This document shows positions 14,101 through 25,830 of a DNA stretch of 64,000 nucleotides, one piece after another. The notes under the pieces are model-generated. The model made no database searches, was not told the DNA's origin, and saw only the letters and a list, made by a program, of their open reading frames with translations. Within the stretch, counting starts at the first letter, position 1. Every line of letters starts with the position of its first letter. The translations under genes and the position numbers were made by a program. Source of the stretch: Neocallimastix lanati (nom. inval.). Its lineage: Eukaryota; Neocallimastigomycota; Neocallimastigomycetes; Neocallimastigales; Neocallimastigaceae. The DNA lies in the NCBI GenBank assembly GCA_016946835.1, contig JACVTC010000080.1:482501-546500 (forward strand), written 5' to 3'.

Positions 14101-14820
14101 GTTTTGTTTTGTTTCTTTTTTTTTTTTTTTGTTGTTTTTTGTTTGTTTGTTTTGATTTTTTTTTTTTTTTGTGATACTGGGACAATTCATGAGTTAACTA
14201 CTATATTTTTAAATTATTTTATTTCACCATTACAATTTATAAGTTATATAATGTTTATCATTAAAAAAATATTATAAATTATGTAATAATTATATATTTA
14301 TAAAATTAAATAAAGTTAAAAAAAAAAAAAAAAAAAGGATTAATGGCAATAACAAAATATTTATTTATATAAAATTCTATAATTTAAAAATAGATATACT
14401 ATGGATATAGTTAATTATAATATATTATTAATTATCAATAGGAATTAGATTTTTTGATATTAGAAAAAGATATATTATAATAATTTATATTATTGTAGTA
14501 CATATAAATATTTAAAATAAAAATTTTTATATATTATTATAATTAGAAATTATTATGATTGTTGCGTAACACAAAGGTTGTGTAATTTTTTTTTTTCTAA
14601 TTCTTTTTTAACATAATAAAAATAATATAAAACAAAAATAGTTATTATGAATACTTATATGGAGATATTGGTTTACTATTTATATACAATCCGGAATGAT
14701 GATCGGAACAATAATGAAACAATTGGAAAAGGTAATACAAATTATTTAATAAGGGCATTACAAATATTAAAATTATATTATTATTAATTTACATTAATAA
14801 ATAATCAACACAAACTAAAA
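10598..14820. other. Long AT-rich intergenic region upstream of the 10597 start
   Basis: No supported gene. It contains homopolymer runs, TA repeats and a palindrome, atatgtgc-atata-gcacatat, near 12590-12611. TTACACAA-type words occur at about 12755 and 14568 (the latter partly palindromic, gtaacacaaaggttgtgtaa). Two open stretches (13369-13596 and 13940-14155, plus) are low-complexity hydrophobic frames ending in repeats, and I do not accept them as genes. The promoter of the 10597 gene must lie in the first part but has no recognisable core element beyond poly-T/A tracts. Confidence 0.55.
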
Positions 14821-14824
14821 AAAA

Positions 14825-15148
14825 AATACAATACAATAAAATAAAATATAAAATATTAATTATAAAATATAAAATATAAAAGTATAAAACATAAAATATA
14901 AAATATAAAATATAAAATATAAAATATAAAATATAAAATATAAAATATAAAATATAAAATATAAAATATAAAATATAAAATATAAAATATAAAATATAAA
15001 ATATAAAATATAAAATATAAAATATAAAATATAAAATATAAAATATAAAATATAAAATATAAAAATATAAAATATAAAATATAAAATATAAAATATAAAA
15101 TATAAAAATATAAAATATAAAATATAAAATATAAAATATAAAAATTAT
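14825..15148. repeat. Heptamer tandem repeat (ATAAAAT)n
   Basis: About 40 near-perfect copies of ATAAAAT run head to tail, with occasional one-base slips. It sits midway between phosphoesterase paralogues 1 and 2. Confidence 0.95.
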
Positions 15149-15184
15149 TTTTATTTACATTATATATATATTATTTTATTTTAT

Positions 15185-16310
15185 TGTTTTATTATATTAT
15201 TTTATTCTATTTTATTTTACTATTATTTTATTTTTATTATTATTTTTTATTTTTATTATTATTTTTTATTTTTATTATTATTTTATTTTTATTATTATTT
15301 TATTTTTATTATTTTATTTATTTTTATTATTATTTTATTATTATTATTATTTTATTTTTATTATTATTTTATTTTTATAATTATTTTTTATTTTTATTAT
15401 TATTTTTTTTTATTATTATTTTTTATTTTTATTATTATTTTTTTATTATTAATTTATTTTTATTATTTTATTTTATTATTATTTTATTTTTATTATTATT
15501 TTTTTATTATTATTATTTTATTATTATTTTATTATTTTTTATTTTTATTATTGTTTTTTATTTTTATTATTATTTTATTTTTATTATTATTTTATTTTTA
15601 TTATTATTTTATTTTTATTATTATTTTATTTTTATTATTATTTTATTTTTATTATTATTTTATTTTTATAATTAAAATAATTTTTTTTTGTTTTATAAAA
15701 TTTCCTTATTTCTGAAAGTTAATTTATGTATTTTAAATTAAAAGATTATATATATTTTTAAAAAAGAGTAAAAAATAAAATAAAATAAAATAAAAAACAT
15801 TAATATAATTTTTTTTTAAAAAAAAAAAAATAGGTAATAAAAAAACGGTATACGACCGTATTGTAAATAACAATAAATAAAAAAAGCTATATTTCATATT
15901 ATATTATTAAATATAATTATTTTATTTTTATTATTATTTTATTTTTATTATTATTTTATTTTTATTATTATTTTATTTTTATTATTATTTTATTTTTATT
16001 ATTATTTTATTTTTATTATTATTTTATTTTTATTATTATTTTATTTTTATTATTATTTTATTTTTATTATTATTTTATTTTTATTATTATTTTATTTTTA
16101 TTATTATTTAATTTTATTATTATTTTATTTTTAATATTATTTTATTTTTAATATTATTTTATTTTTATTATTATTATATTTTTATTATTTTATTTTATTT
16201 TATTTATTATTTTATTTTTATTATTATTTTATTTTTATTATTTTATTTTATTTTTATTATTTTATTTTATTTTTATATTTTATTTTATTTTTATTATTTT
16301 ATTTCATTAT
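15185..16310. repeat. Two blocks of 17-bp tandem repeat (ATTATTATTTTATTTTT)n
   Basis: Block 1 (15185-15675) has irregular units. Block 2 (15915-16310) is very regular at first (period 17) and decays towards ATTTT pentamers. A more complex spacer of about 240 bp, including aaaaacggtatacgaccgta, separates them. The 163-aa frame across block 1 is only Tyr/Phe/Ile/Leu repeat translation. Confidence 0.95.
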
Positions 16311-16636
16311 TTTATTTATTAATTTTTTTAGTATTTTAATTTTTTTTCTTATTGAAATATGATTATTTTATATATAAATAGTAAAATTATTAAATATTAT
16401 TATAGTTATTAGTATCATTATTGATAATAATATTATTTTATTATATAACATATTATCTTGAATTTATCCATCAATAAAAAATTCAAATGTAACAATTTTG
16501 ACATTGAAAATTATTACTAAAAGTTAAAATAATTTTTTTTTTTTATAACATTATTTAGTACTTCGTCCATTTAATTATAATTTTTTATTTTAAATTAAAA
16601 TATTATGAATTTATCAATCAATGAAAAATTCAAAAT

Positions 16637-17167
16637 TTAAAAATTTTGACATTGATAATAATAATCATTAAGTCTAACGCATTTACCTACAGAACAACAT
16701 TTTGGACCATTATAATTAATACCATCACATTGATCAAATTCTTTAGCACAATTACTTGGTTCAGGAGTTTTTGTTATGGTAGTAGTGGTAGTGGTAGTGG
16801 TGGTAGTAGAACTAGTAGTAGTAGTTTTTGTAGTGGTGGCTGTTGTTTTCGTAGTTGTTCTGGTAGTTGTTCTAGTAGTTGTTCTGATAGTAGTAGAAGT
16901 AATAGTGGGTATAACTGGTGAATTGTTAGATTTAGGAATACCACACCAATCTCCATTTTCTATACCCCAATCACCAGATTCATCACTTAATTCTATATGA
17001 TATGGTTGAATTGAACAACATGGATATCCTTGGCTTAATGACCAACACTATAAAAATTTTATTAATATAAAAATATATATATATATATATTAATACATAT
17101 TTAATACATATTTATTTATTATATATATAAAAATATAATATAAATTAACAAAAAAAAATTAAAATAA

Positions 17168-17205
<38 letters not shown>

Positions 17206-19087
17206 AAATATAAATTTATAAATTTATTAATAATTTTTTTTTTTTTTTAAATATAAAATAATAAATTCATTACTAATTTTTTATTTTATTTTAATTTATT
17301 TTATTTATTTTCATTTATTTTTTTTTTTTTTTTACCTTTTCTTCAGGTGTTGAAGTTACAACATTTGTTGTAGTGGTGGTAGTTGTTTTTGTGGTGATGG
17401 TAGTGGTGGTTTTTGGAAGTTCTTTAGCAATTTTTTCAAAGATATAAGTACCATCAGTAACATTAAAAGTATCCACTTCATAGGTTGTAATCCTCATTTG
17501 AGTTTTACCATTTTCCTTTTTAAAATCTAAAACACCAAATGTTGAGGTATAAGTTTGATTGGAGTAGTAAACAAAATCAAATGGATCTATAAGACGATAA
17601 AGTTTATTTCCCGTAGAACAATTGGCGGTAAGATAGAGGGTTCCCTTTGGATCATTATAAACTTTGTTTCTTTCAATTTTATTAAAACTATAGCCATTTT
17701 TACTATTTTTATCCGAGGTAACAAAATGGGTAGCAACATAGACATGATCATGACCATTAATAACAAGATCAAAATCATACTTATCAAGCATTGGTGTTAA
17801 CCATTTTCTTAAATCCATGACACGTGGTTCAGTGGAATGACCATAACCATTACTATAAATATCATGATGGAATAAGCCAATTCTCCAATCTGTTTCTGGA
17901 TAGGTAGTAATAGCATTTTCAATAACTTCTCTATACTGTTCCTCCGTACTGTAATTGGATTCTAATACAACGATAAGTACGTTATTATATTTAAAGAAAT
18001 AATTATAGCCAGGAGTTATACTGGATTGAAATCCTTTGATGAAATTATCACTTTCAACTTTATAGGAATGTGGAGTATTAAAATGATACCTAAAAGTAGG
18101 AGTAAAAGATTCATGATTACCAATAGCAGAAGCAAATGGAACTTTTTGCATTATCTGTGGAAGTAATAAAGTGGAATATTCTCTTTCCTGTCTTAGGAGA
18201 TCAATTTTAATATTTTCTTCAGATTTTTTATCATCACCTGGTGACTGACCAGAATCAGCATTATCTCCAGCAGATAAAATAAGACTAGGTTCATTAGCAA
18301 ATTCATAAGAGTTATATATAGTCATGTTCCAATTGAACGCATCATTTCTAAGACCTTCATCATCTGTAAGGGACTTTTTACCAGAAATAAGATTACGAGA
18401 TGCACCGATTTGTGGATCACCAAGAAAAACAAATCTGAAATTATCTGGATCATGAGTTTTAAATTCAATTGGATCTTCCCATTTACCATTTAAGTTTCTT
18501 TGGTAGTAATAAATCGAATTACGTTCCAATCCGGTAACAGTAACTTGATTACAATAATACTGAACATTTTTTATATTCTTACATACATAACTACTACCGA
18601 CGAATTCATCTTTTTCTGATAATTTCTTGGATGTACCAAAACGAATAAGAGAATAATCGCTGGAAGTTGAATACCAACCAAAATTTAATTGAGATTCGTC
18701 TTCACCGGCAAAAACAGATAAACGTTCAAAATTGTTAACATCTAACTCTTTTCCTTCTCCCCATTTTGTTTTGAAATTGTTCCATTGAACTTTAGTTTCA
18801 CCAAATTTTTCACGATCATTCCATTTTGCGGTACTATTTTTATATGCACACCAAATATTATTTGAAAACGTATACCTATTATTTTATTACAATTCCATAT
18901 ACAAAATTAATATTAATAAATAAATAAATAATTAATTAATTAATTAATATATATATATGTATATATATGTATATATATGTTAAATTAAAATTATGTTATA
19001 ATTAACATAATTTGCTTATTTACCAATCTCCTTCTTGGTCAAAATAGTTTGGTGCTATATAATTATATTTACATAATTTTATACCTA

Positions 19088-19120
<33 letters not shown>

Positions 19121-19337
19121 ATACAATATGTATACATAAAAAATTTAATAAAAATTTAAGAAAAAAAAATTTAAAAAAAAAAAGTTCATATTATTGATAA
19201 TTTTAGAATTAATTATAATTATAATATTTTACCATAAGGATCAGCCCAACTTGGATTTACAAAATCTATTTCTTGTTCTACTGCAATACCACACCAATTT
19301 CCATTTTCCAAACCCCTAATTTATATATATATATATA

Positions 19338-19424
<87 letters not shown>

Positions 19425-20066
19425 TGACCATCAGAATCAACAAATTCTATGGAAGGATTATCTCCTACACAACTAATAAAATAGTATTCAAAGTTATTAA
19501 TCAAAATCTATTACATATGTATATATATATTTAAATGTATATATATATATTTAAAAATAAATAATTACCATGGATAACCTTTACTGACAGACCAACATTT
19601 TTCAATTCCACACCATTGACCGTTTTCCATTCCCCTATATTATAATAATAAATATTCATTTAGTAAAGATAAAAATAAAAATAAAGTAAAAATGTAATAA
19701 AAAAATAAAATTGAATATAAAAAAAAAAATAAAATAAAATAAAATAAAATAAAATAAAATAAAATATAATAAAGAAATAAAAACAATCCTTTTAGAAATT
19801 ATACAATACCATTGTCCTTCCGAATCAACACTAACAATTGAAGTATCTTTGTTTGAACAACTAAATATCAAATTAATATAAATTAATAGTTTACATTGTT
19901 AAAAAAATTTTTTTTCATATAAATCACAAATATATATAAAAAAAAAAAAATTATTAATTATTGAATAATTTAATTACCATGGAAAACCTTTCTTGGTTGC
20001 CCAGCAGTCAGCTTTTACATATGTTATTAATAATGATAATATAACGCTAATATCTAATTTATTCAT
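16637..20066 (-). CDS. Secreted dockerin / metallophosphoesterase / dockerin / CBM1 protein, paralogue 2 (783 aa)
   Basis: Eight exons: 19978-20066, 19810-19860, 19569-19634, 19422-19472, 19233-19315, 19024-19084, 17336-18875, 16637-17047. The frame closes at 2352 nt. The signal peptide is MNKLDISVILSLLITYVKA. Two good N-terminal dockerins (CWATKKGFPCC, CWSVSKGYPCC) are followed by a degenerate third in which the first Cys is Ser (SWADPYGIKLC..WCAY). Phosphoesterase motifs are GDPQ (D287), GDNAD (D338), GNHE (N387), FHHD and GHDH, all intact. Unlike its paralogues it has a 288-bp phase-0 intron between the first Thr linker (ending STPEEK) and the single C-terminal dockerin (CWSLSQGYPCC). A Thr/Arg linker and a CBM1 follow. 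The CBM1 reads QCDG where QCGG is usual and ends YYYQCQNF. Predicted role as paralogue 1; the altered CBM1 and lost Cys may weaken binding or docking. Confidence 0.92.
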
Positions 20067-20073
20067 TTTAAAT

Positions 20074-20108
<35 letters not shown>

Positions 20109-20138
20109 TATTATATATTAGTAATAATTAATTTAAAT

Positions 20139-20179
<41 letters not shown>

Positions 20180-22077
20180 AAATAATATATTATAATATTG
20201 ATTTTATTAATAATACTTACATTATTTTATTATATTTTATTTTATTTTTAATTATTTTACTTTATTTTATTATATTTTATTTTATTTCTATTTTTTATTT
20301 TATTTCTATTTTTTATTTTATTTTATTCAATTTCTAGTATTTATTTTATTTTATTTTATTTTATTATTAAACTTTAAAAGTTATTAAATTTTAATTTATA
20401 AATTTTTTAAAATTTTGAAATTTTGAAATTTCGAAATTTTAAAATTAAATTTCTTTAAAATTTTTTATTTTTTATTTTATTTCTATATATCTTATTTTAT
20501 TGTTAAACTTTAATAAAAGTTATTAAATTTTAATTTAGAAATTTTTTTAAAATTTTGAAATTTTGAAATTTTGAAATTTTGAAATTTTGAAATTAAATTA
20601 CTTTAAAATTTTTTATTTTTTTATTCTTTTAAATATATATTATTTATAACTTAGAATGTTTATATATAATATATAATTATACTAAATATAATGTTTGGAT
20701 AACTTTTTAAAGTTATATTTTATTATTAATATTATAATATTTATTTTTCTTAATATAATTTTTTTTTTTCAATTAAATATTTTATTGCAATGTATATTCT
20801 TGATATTTAATTATTTTTCTATTATATTTTCTATATTTATTTAATTTTTTTTTATATATTTTTAATTTTTTATTTTTGTTTTTATTGTTATTTCTTAGAA
20901 TTATTGATTCAATTTCTTTTTATTTTATTAATAATATATTATTAATAAAAAAAAATAGCTATTAAAATTTCATTTTTAAAAAGAAATTACAATAATTCAA
21001 ATTTTGAATTTATTATTTCTTTAACTTTTTAATAAAAAAATTAAATAAATAAATTTAACAAAATTTAAAAAAAAATTTTTTTAAAATAAAAAAAAAAAGA
21101 AAATCTTTATATTTATAGTATAAAAACATTATTCATTACAATAGAAGCTTTTATTTTTAATATTTTTTACTATTGTCAATTTTAAAAGAAATATTGTTAA
21201 AGGTTAGCTTCAATATATTTTTAATATAGCTTAGAAGGCCCTTTAAAAAATATAATATTAAAATTCACACCATTACCATCATTATCAATATTATAAAAAA
21301 TAAATAATAGAAATGGTTTAATTTTATTAAAACTTATTATTATTATTATTTTTAATTAAAATAATTAATTTTATTAAAAAGTATATAATTTTAATTATTA
21401 AAAAAAATAAATAATTAAAAAAAATAAAATTTTATTTATATTATTATTTAAAAAAGTTATTATAAAAAAAATTATACGTATATACATAATACTTAACAAT
21501 AATTTTATTTTATAATAAATAAAATTATTGTAAAGTATAATATAAAAATATAAATTAAAAATATTTTAAATATTATAAATACATTTGTTTATATTATAAA
21601 ATTAATATATATATATATAATTGGTATTACTAAACAATATAGTTTATAGTGATATTATTGTCCAATTAAAAATATTTAAAAACCTTGTATCCTTATGTTA
21701 CACCAAACGACATTAAATTTATCAATATATGTTTTATATGAATCTAGAAAATATTTTTTTTTCATTAATTAAAAAAATAAATAATGAAATATTTATAATA
21801 TTATTTATATTATTATTTATTATTTATATTATTTATTATTTATTATTTATATAAGTTTTCCTCTTTTTAATTTTGTTTTTTGATTATTAATATAGACCTG
21901 TCTTTTTTTTTTTTTTTTTTTTTTTTTTAATTAATTATTTTTTTTTTTTTTATTTAAATTTATTTATCCCTTTATTAAATTAAAGTTAAAATAAAATTAC
22001 TTTCCTTTTCATGTTTCAAAAGTCAAACTAATAATAAAAATATAAAAATATTTATTTTAGTATTGACATATTTTATC

Positions 22078-22109
<32 letters not shown>

Positions 22110-23050
22110 ATATAAAAAATATATAATTATCTTGTGAATTTTGTTAAAGAATTAAATTTTGTTATTTCAAATATTTTAAGCATAATTGTTAAAAATTTTA
22201 CTATTTACATTCAATAATAATAATAATATAGTTACATATATTTAATATTTTTCTCAATGTAAAATTATTTTTATGAATTTTTTAATTAAATATGATTTAA
22301 AAAAAAAAATAAATAAATAAATTATAATAATATTAATAATTTAATTTATCTATTTAAAATATTTAAAATATTTATTTATTTATTTATTTAAAATATATTT
22401 ATTTATTTATTTATATTATTTATTTATTTATTTATTTAAAATATTTATTTATTTATTTATTTATAATATTTATTTATTTATTTAAAATATTTATTTATTT
22501 ATTTATAATATTTATTTATTCATTTAATGTTTGATTTACTAAAATGCTTAATTTATTTCTTTATTAGTCATTTTAATTAACTTTTTTTTTTTTTATTCTA
22601 ATTATGTTTTAATCATTTTAATTTAATTAAATATTTATTTGTATATATTATTTTTTCCTTTTTTAATTTTATTTTATCGGAAATATAAACTTTTTTTTTT
22701 TTATTTTTTATTTATTATTATCTTTAAAAAATATATAACTTAGTTGCATTTTTTTTAATATTGTTCTCTTTTTTAATACATTTTTTATTTATTATTTATT
22801 TATTTATTTATGTATTTATACATTTATGTATTATTATTATTATTATTCATTTTTATAATTTTTCTTATCCATATAATGTATTATCTATTTTAAATATCAT
22901 ATGTAAATAATTTCTTTTTTCATATATAAATAATTTCTTTTTACATTATATTAAAAAAAATTAATTTTAAAAATATATAGTTTTATATATATAAATATAT
23001 ATATTTTATTTTTATTTTTATTTATTATTAATTATTTTTATTTCCTTTGG

Positions 23051-23144
<94 letters not shown>

Positions 23145-23390
23145 TTTTATTTAATATCATTTCCCTTTTTTAATTTATTTTTATATATATCCTGTCATTT
23201 TTATTGTCTCTTATTTCCAAATAAAGTAAAAAGTAGATGTATATATTAAATATTAAATGGTAAATATTAATTAATAAATAAGTTAAAAAAAAAAAAAATA
23301 TATATATATATATATTATCAAAAAAAAAAAAATAAAAAAAACTATATATATTATTAAAAATAATAATAATAATAATAATAATAATGATAA
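20067..23390. other. AT-rich intergenic region with local duplications
   Basis: No supported gene. A block of about 134 bp (from attattaaactttaaaag near 20364) is repeated once (near 20498), and both copies contain GAAATTTT runs. Poly-A/poly-T tracts flank the start of paralogue 2. TTTA tetranucleotide arrays interrupted by aaaatat lie at 22370-22530, and an (ATT)n microsatellite lies at 23053-23130. A TTACACC word lies near 21700. Confidence 0.6.
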
Positions 23391-23394
23391 TAAG

Positions 23395-23990
23395 CTAAGA
23401 TTTTGACCTACTATTTCCGGCATGTCCCTGCAAATGCTTTTTTAACATATATTGAACATGATAGTAGTAGTAGAATAGAACCTTTATATTCCGGCTATTT
23501 CCACTCATGGCTTTGAACTGTACTGAACTGGTATCAGAATGAACAACAGACAGGCTCAAATGAAACCAAGGTCGGCACATCTATCCTAAGGTGGTTCCGG
23601 TCTCTATTATTGACTACCTGGAAATACCATGTGGATCACCCACTTTTGATCATTTTGGGCGTTGTTGCAATCATTCAATGTCAAACGTAATTCATTCTTG
23701 TTTGAATTCATTCTTCCAAGACATTTACCTGAATCTAATGAGGAGACAATAGACTTGTTTGTTTTAACATACTTGATAATTGAAGATGGAACAAATGTAT
23801 CGCTCATTATAACTGTTCCTTGATCAATATGTCTACTGCGCTCCTCAGACCATCACAACTCCTCCACACCTACCTACGCTTTGGTCTGCTAGAGTTATAG
23901 GGATATCTCTGAATATACAAGGTTCTATTCTACTATTACTACTACTAACATGTTCAATATGTATGTATGAAATTTTGTACGGATACATGC
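23395..23990 (-). pseudogene. GC-richer island with a ricin-B-lectin-like (beta-trefoil) fragment between inverted repeats
   Basis: Base composition changes sharply from the flanking AT DNA. On the minus strand, 23807-23607 encodes a 66-aa frame whose middle reads SLDSGKCLG, then about 15 residues later LTLNDCNNAQNDQKW. That is the spacing and QxW signature of one subdomain of a ricin-B-type carbohydrate-binding beta-trefoil (CBM13-like). There is no signal peptide, and the remaining subdomains are absent or out of frame. Two imperfect inverted arms of about 50 bp flank it: attgaacatgatagtagtag at about 23452, and the reverse complement of the same sequence at about 23918-23966. It is best read as a gene fragment, possibly carried by a small inverted-repeat element. 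The family call rests on one short motif. Confidence 0.45.
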
Positions 23991-23995
23991 TAGAA

Positions 23996-23999
<4 letters not shown>

Positions 24000-24031
<32 letters not shown>

Positions 24032-24215
24032 AAAAATATTATAAAAAAAATTAATAATGAATAATCAAAATTTAACAGATGATTTAATTTTTATTAAAAT
24101 TATTAATACCTAATATATTTTATATTTTGTATTAAAATAATAATAATAATAATAAAGATTTAAATAGTAATACTATTAATTATAAATCTTGAGAAATTCA
24201 ATAAGTGAAATATTC

Positions 24216-24266
<51 letters not shown>

Positions 24267-24470
24267 AAAGTTAGTATAATAAGATAAAATAATTACTAGT
24301 ATAAATAATAATTAGAAAAATAAAATATTATCATTATTATTATCGTTATTTTTTTTTTTTTTTTATGATTTATGATATATTTTTATATCATAATTTAAAT
24401 ATTTTTTTTTTCATTATTTATGATATATTTTTATATCATATATTAAATATTTTTTTTTTTTTTTTTTTTT
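24000..24470. other. AT-rich spacer with a duplicated 50-bp segment and poly-A/T tracts
   Basis: Poly-A runs occupy 23997-24027 and 24219-24262. The phrase atttatgatatatttttatatca occurs twice (about 24367 and 24416), just beyond the 3' end of LINE copy B. No gene is seen. Confidence 0.7.
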
Positions 24471-25342
24471 AGACAGGGAAGAGAATATACTTCCATGAAT
24501 TTATTAATCTTATTATAAAAAATACATGTAGATGAAAAGTACATTTGAAATTAAAAATAAAAAATAAAAATTAAAAAATAAAAAAATAAAAAAGCTCAAA
24601 AAAAAAAAAAAAAAAAAATACTATATATTTCGGCAAATTGTACTATGCATGAATTTTTCCCTTCCTAACAAATAAAAAAAATAATAATAATAAGACCATG
24701 AAGTAACATCTTTAAAATAGATAGTGTGGTGTCCACTAAACTCTTACCGGATTCATCATTTATTGAACTATTAGGGCGAGATTCATCCTTCTTGGAAATA
24801 GATGATGATCCTGTATTATCATTATTCCTTATCAGTATGACATCGACGCTCTTGGTTAAGTTTAGGTAATTCGGAATACCTATCAAATAATAGGTCAAAC
24901 GAACTACTTATGATAGGTATTGCCTTTATTAAGAATTCCGCCAAGCCCACAATTTTTTGGAATAGGTGACTCAGATAAACCTTTGAAAAAATAGTTCATT
25001 TAATTGTCTCTGTTCCCCACTATCGAAATGTAGCTCATTTAAAACTAAAGTCCCACCAAGAAGGAACAAGTATATATAATGATTAATATAATCTTCAAAA
25101 TTAGAAATAGAGTCATATGAAGTAAGAGGATTAAACACTCTAATCTTCCTAAGGAATAAAACATAGAAATCATCTATTAAATTTAAAGAATTCCATCTAA
25201 AAGACGCAAGAGCATCGCATTTAAAAATCCAATGTTCAAAAGATTGATCATTTTCACCACAACAGGGGCAAGTCTTGGGACAATCTTCTGAAACTCTACC
25301 CATTCTAATAACAATAGTAGTTTTGTATTTATAACCACAGAA
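24451..25342 (-). mobile_element. LINE-type retrotransposon 3' fragment, copy B
   Basis: It matches the last ~870 bp of copy A (2796-3640) along its length, including the Cys-rich C-terminus. In the minus frame 25354-24971 this reads GRVSEDCPKTCPCCGEN...FEHWIFKCDA, a CCHC-like zinc-binding motif typical of the end of LINE ORF2, followed by a conserved helical tail. The element ends at about 24471 in a poly-A tail (minus strand). At its 5' side the match to copy A stops abruptly at about 25340, next to a poly-A run of over 40 bases. This is the normal picture of a 5'-truncated LINE insertion. Copy B keeps the zinc motif that copy A has lost. Confidence 0.85.
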
Positions 25343-25349
25343 AAACAAA

Positions 25350-25358
25350 AACAATAAA

Positions 25359-25411
<53 letters not shown>

Positions 25412-25417
25412 AAAGAT

Positions 25418-25501
<84 letters not shown>

Positions 25502-25560
25502 TTTGTTTGTTTGTTTGTTTGTTTGTTTGTTTATTTATTTATTTATTTATTTATTAAATA
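25350..25560. repeat. Poly-A tract then (ATTT)n / (GTTT)n array
   Basis: A run of over 40 A is followed by about 22 ATTT units, 7 GTTT units and 6 more ATTT units. The stretch from here to 25830 is otherwise plain AT-rich DNA 3' of paralogue 3. Confidence 0.95.
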
Positions 25561-25830
25561 TTAATTTTAAATATTGATTCTTTATTTATTTATTTATCTA
25601 TTGAATAAAAATAATATATATTTTATATATTATTTTTTTTTATAAAATATATATTTAATTTATAATGTATTTTGTGAATACATATTATGAATTTAATTTC
25701 ATTTATTTATTTTGAATTTTGATAAATTTTACAAAAAAAAAAAAAAAAAAATATTCTTTTTTTTTTTTTTTGGAAATTATGAAATATGAAATTATTCATA
25801 CTTTTATTAAACTTAACCAAAAGGTTAAAT

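Noticed and set aside
13369-14155. Two short plus-strand frames in the 10.6-16.6 kb spacer
   Set aside because: Hydrophobic AT-driven translation ending in AAT or GTTTT repeats, no recognisable domain or splice context.
14825-15148. CRISPR-like array
   Set aside because: Units are contiguous heptamers without spacers, in a eukaryotic genome; simple tandem repeat.
15184-15675. 163-aa plus-strand frame of Phe/Tyr/Ile/Leu
   Set aside because: Direct translation of the 17-bp ATTATTATTTTATTTTT repeat; no codon-level constraint.
17315-17335. Paralogue 2 protein ending in poly-Lys (EEKVKKKKK)
   Set aside because: The Lys run is an unspliced intron start (gtaaaaaaa). Splicing to 17047 restores dockerin, linker and CBM1 in frame.
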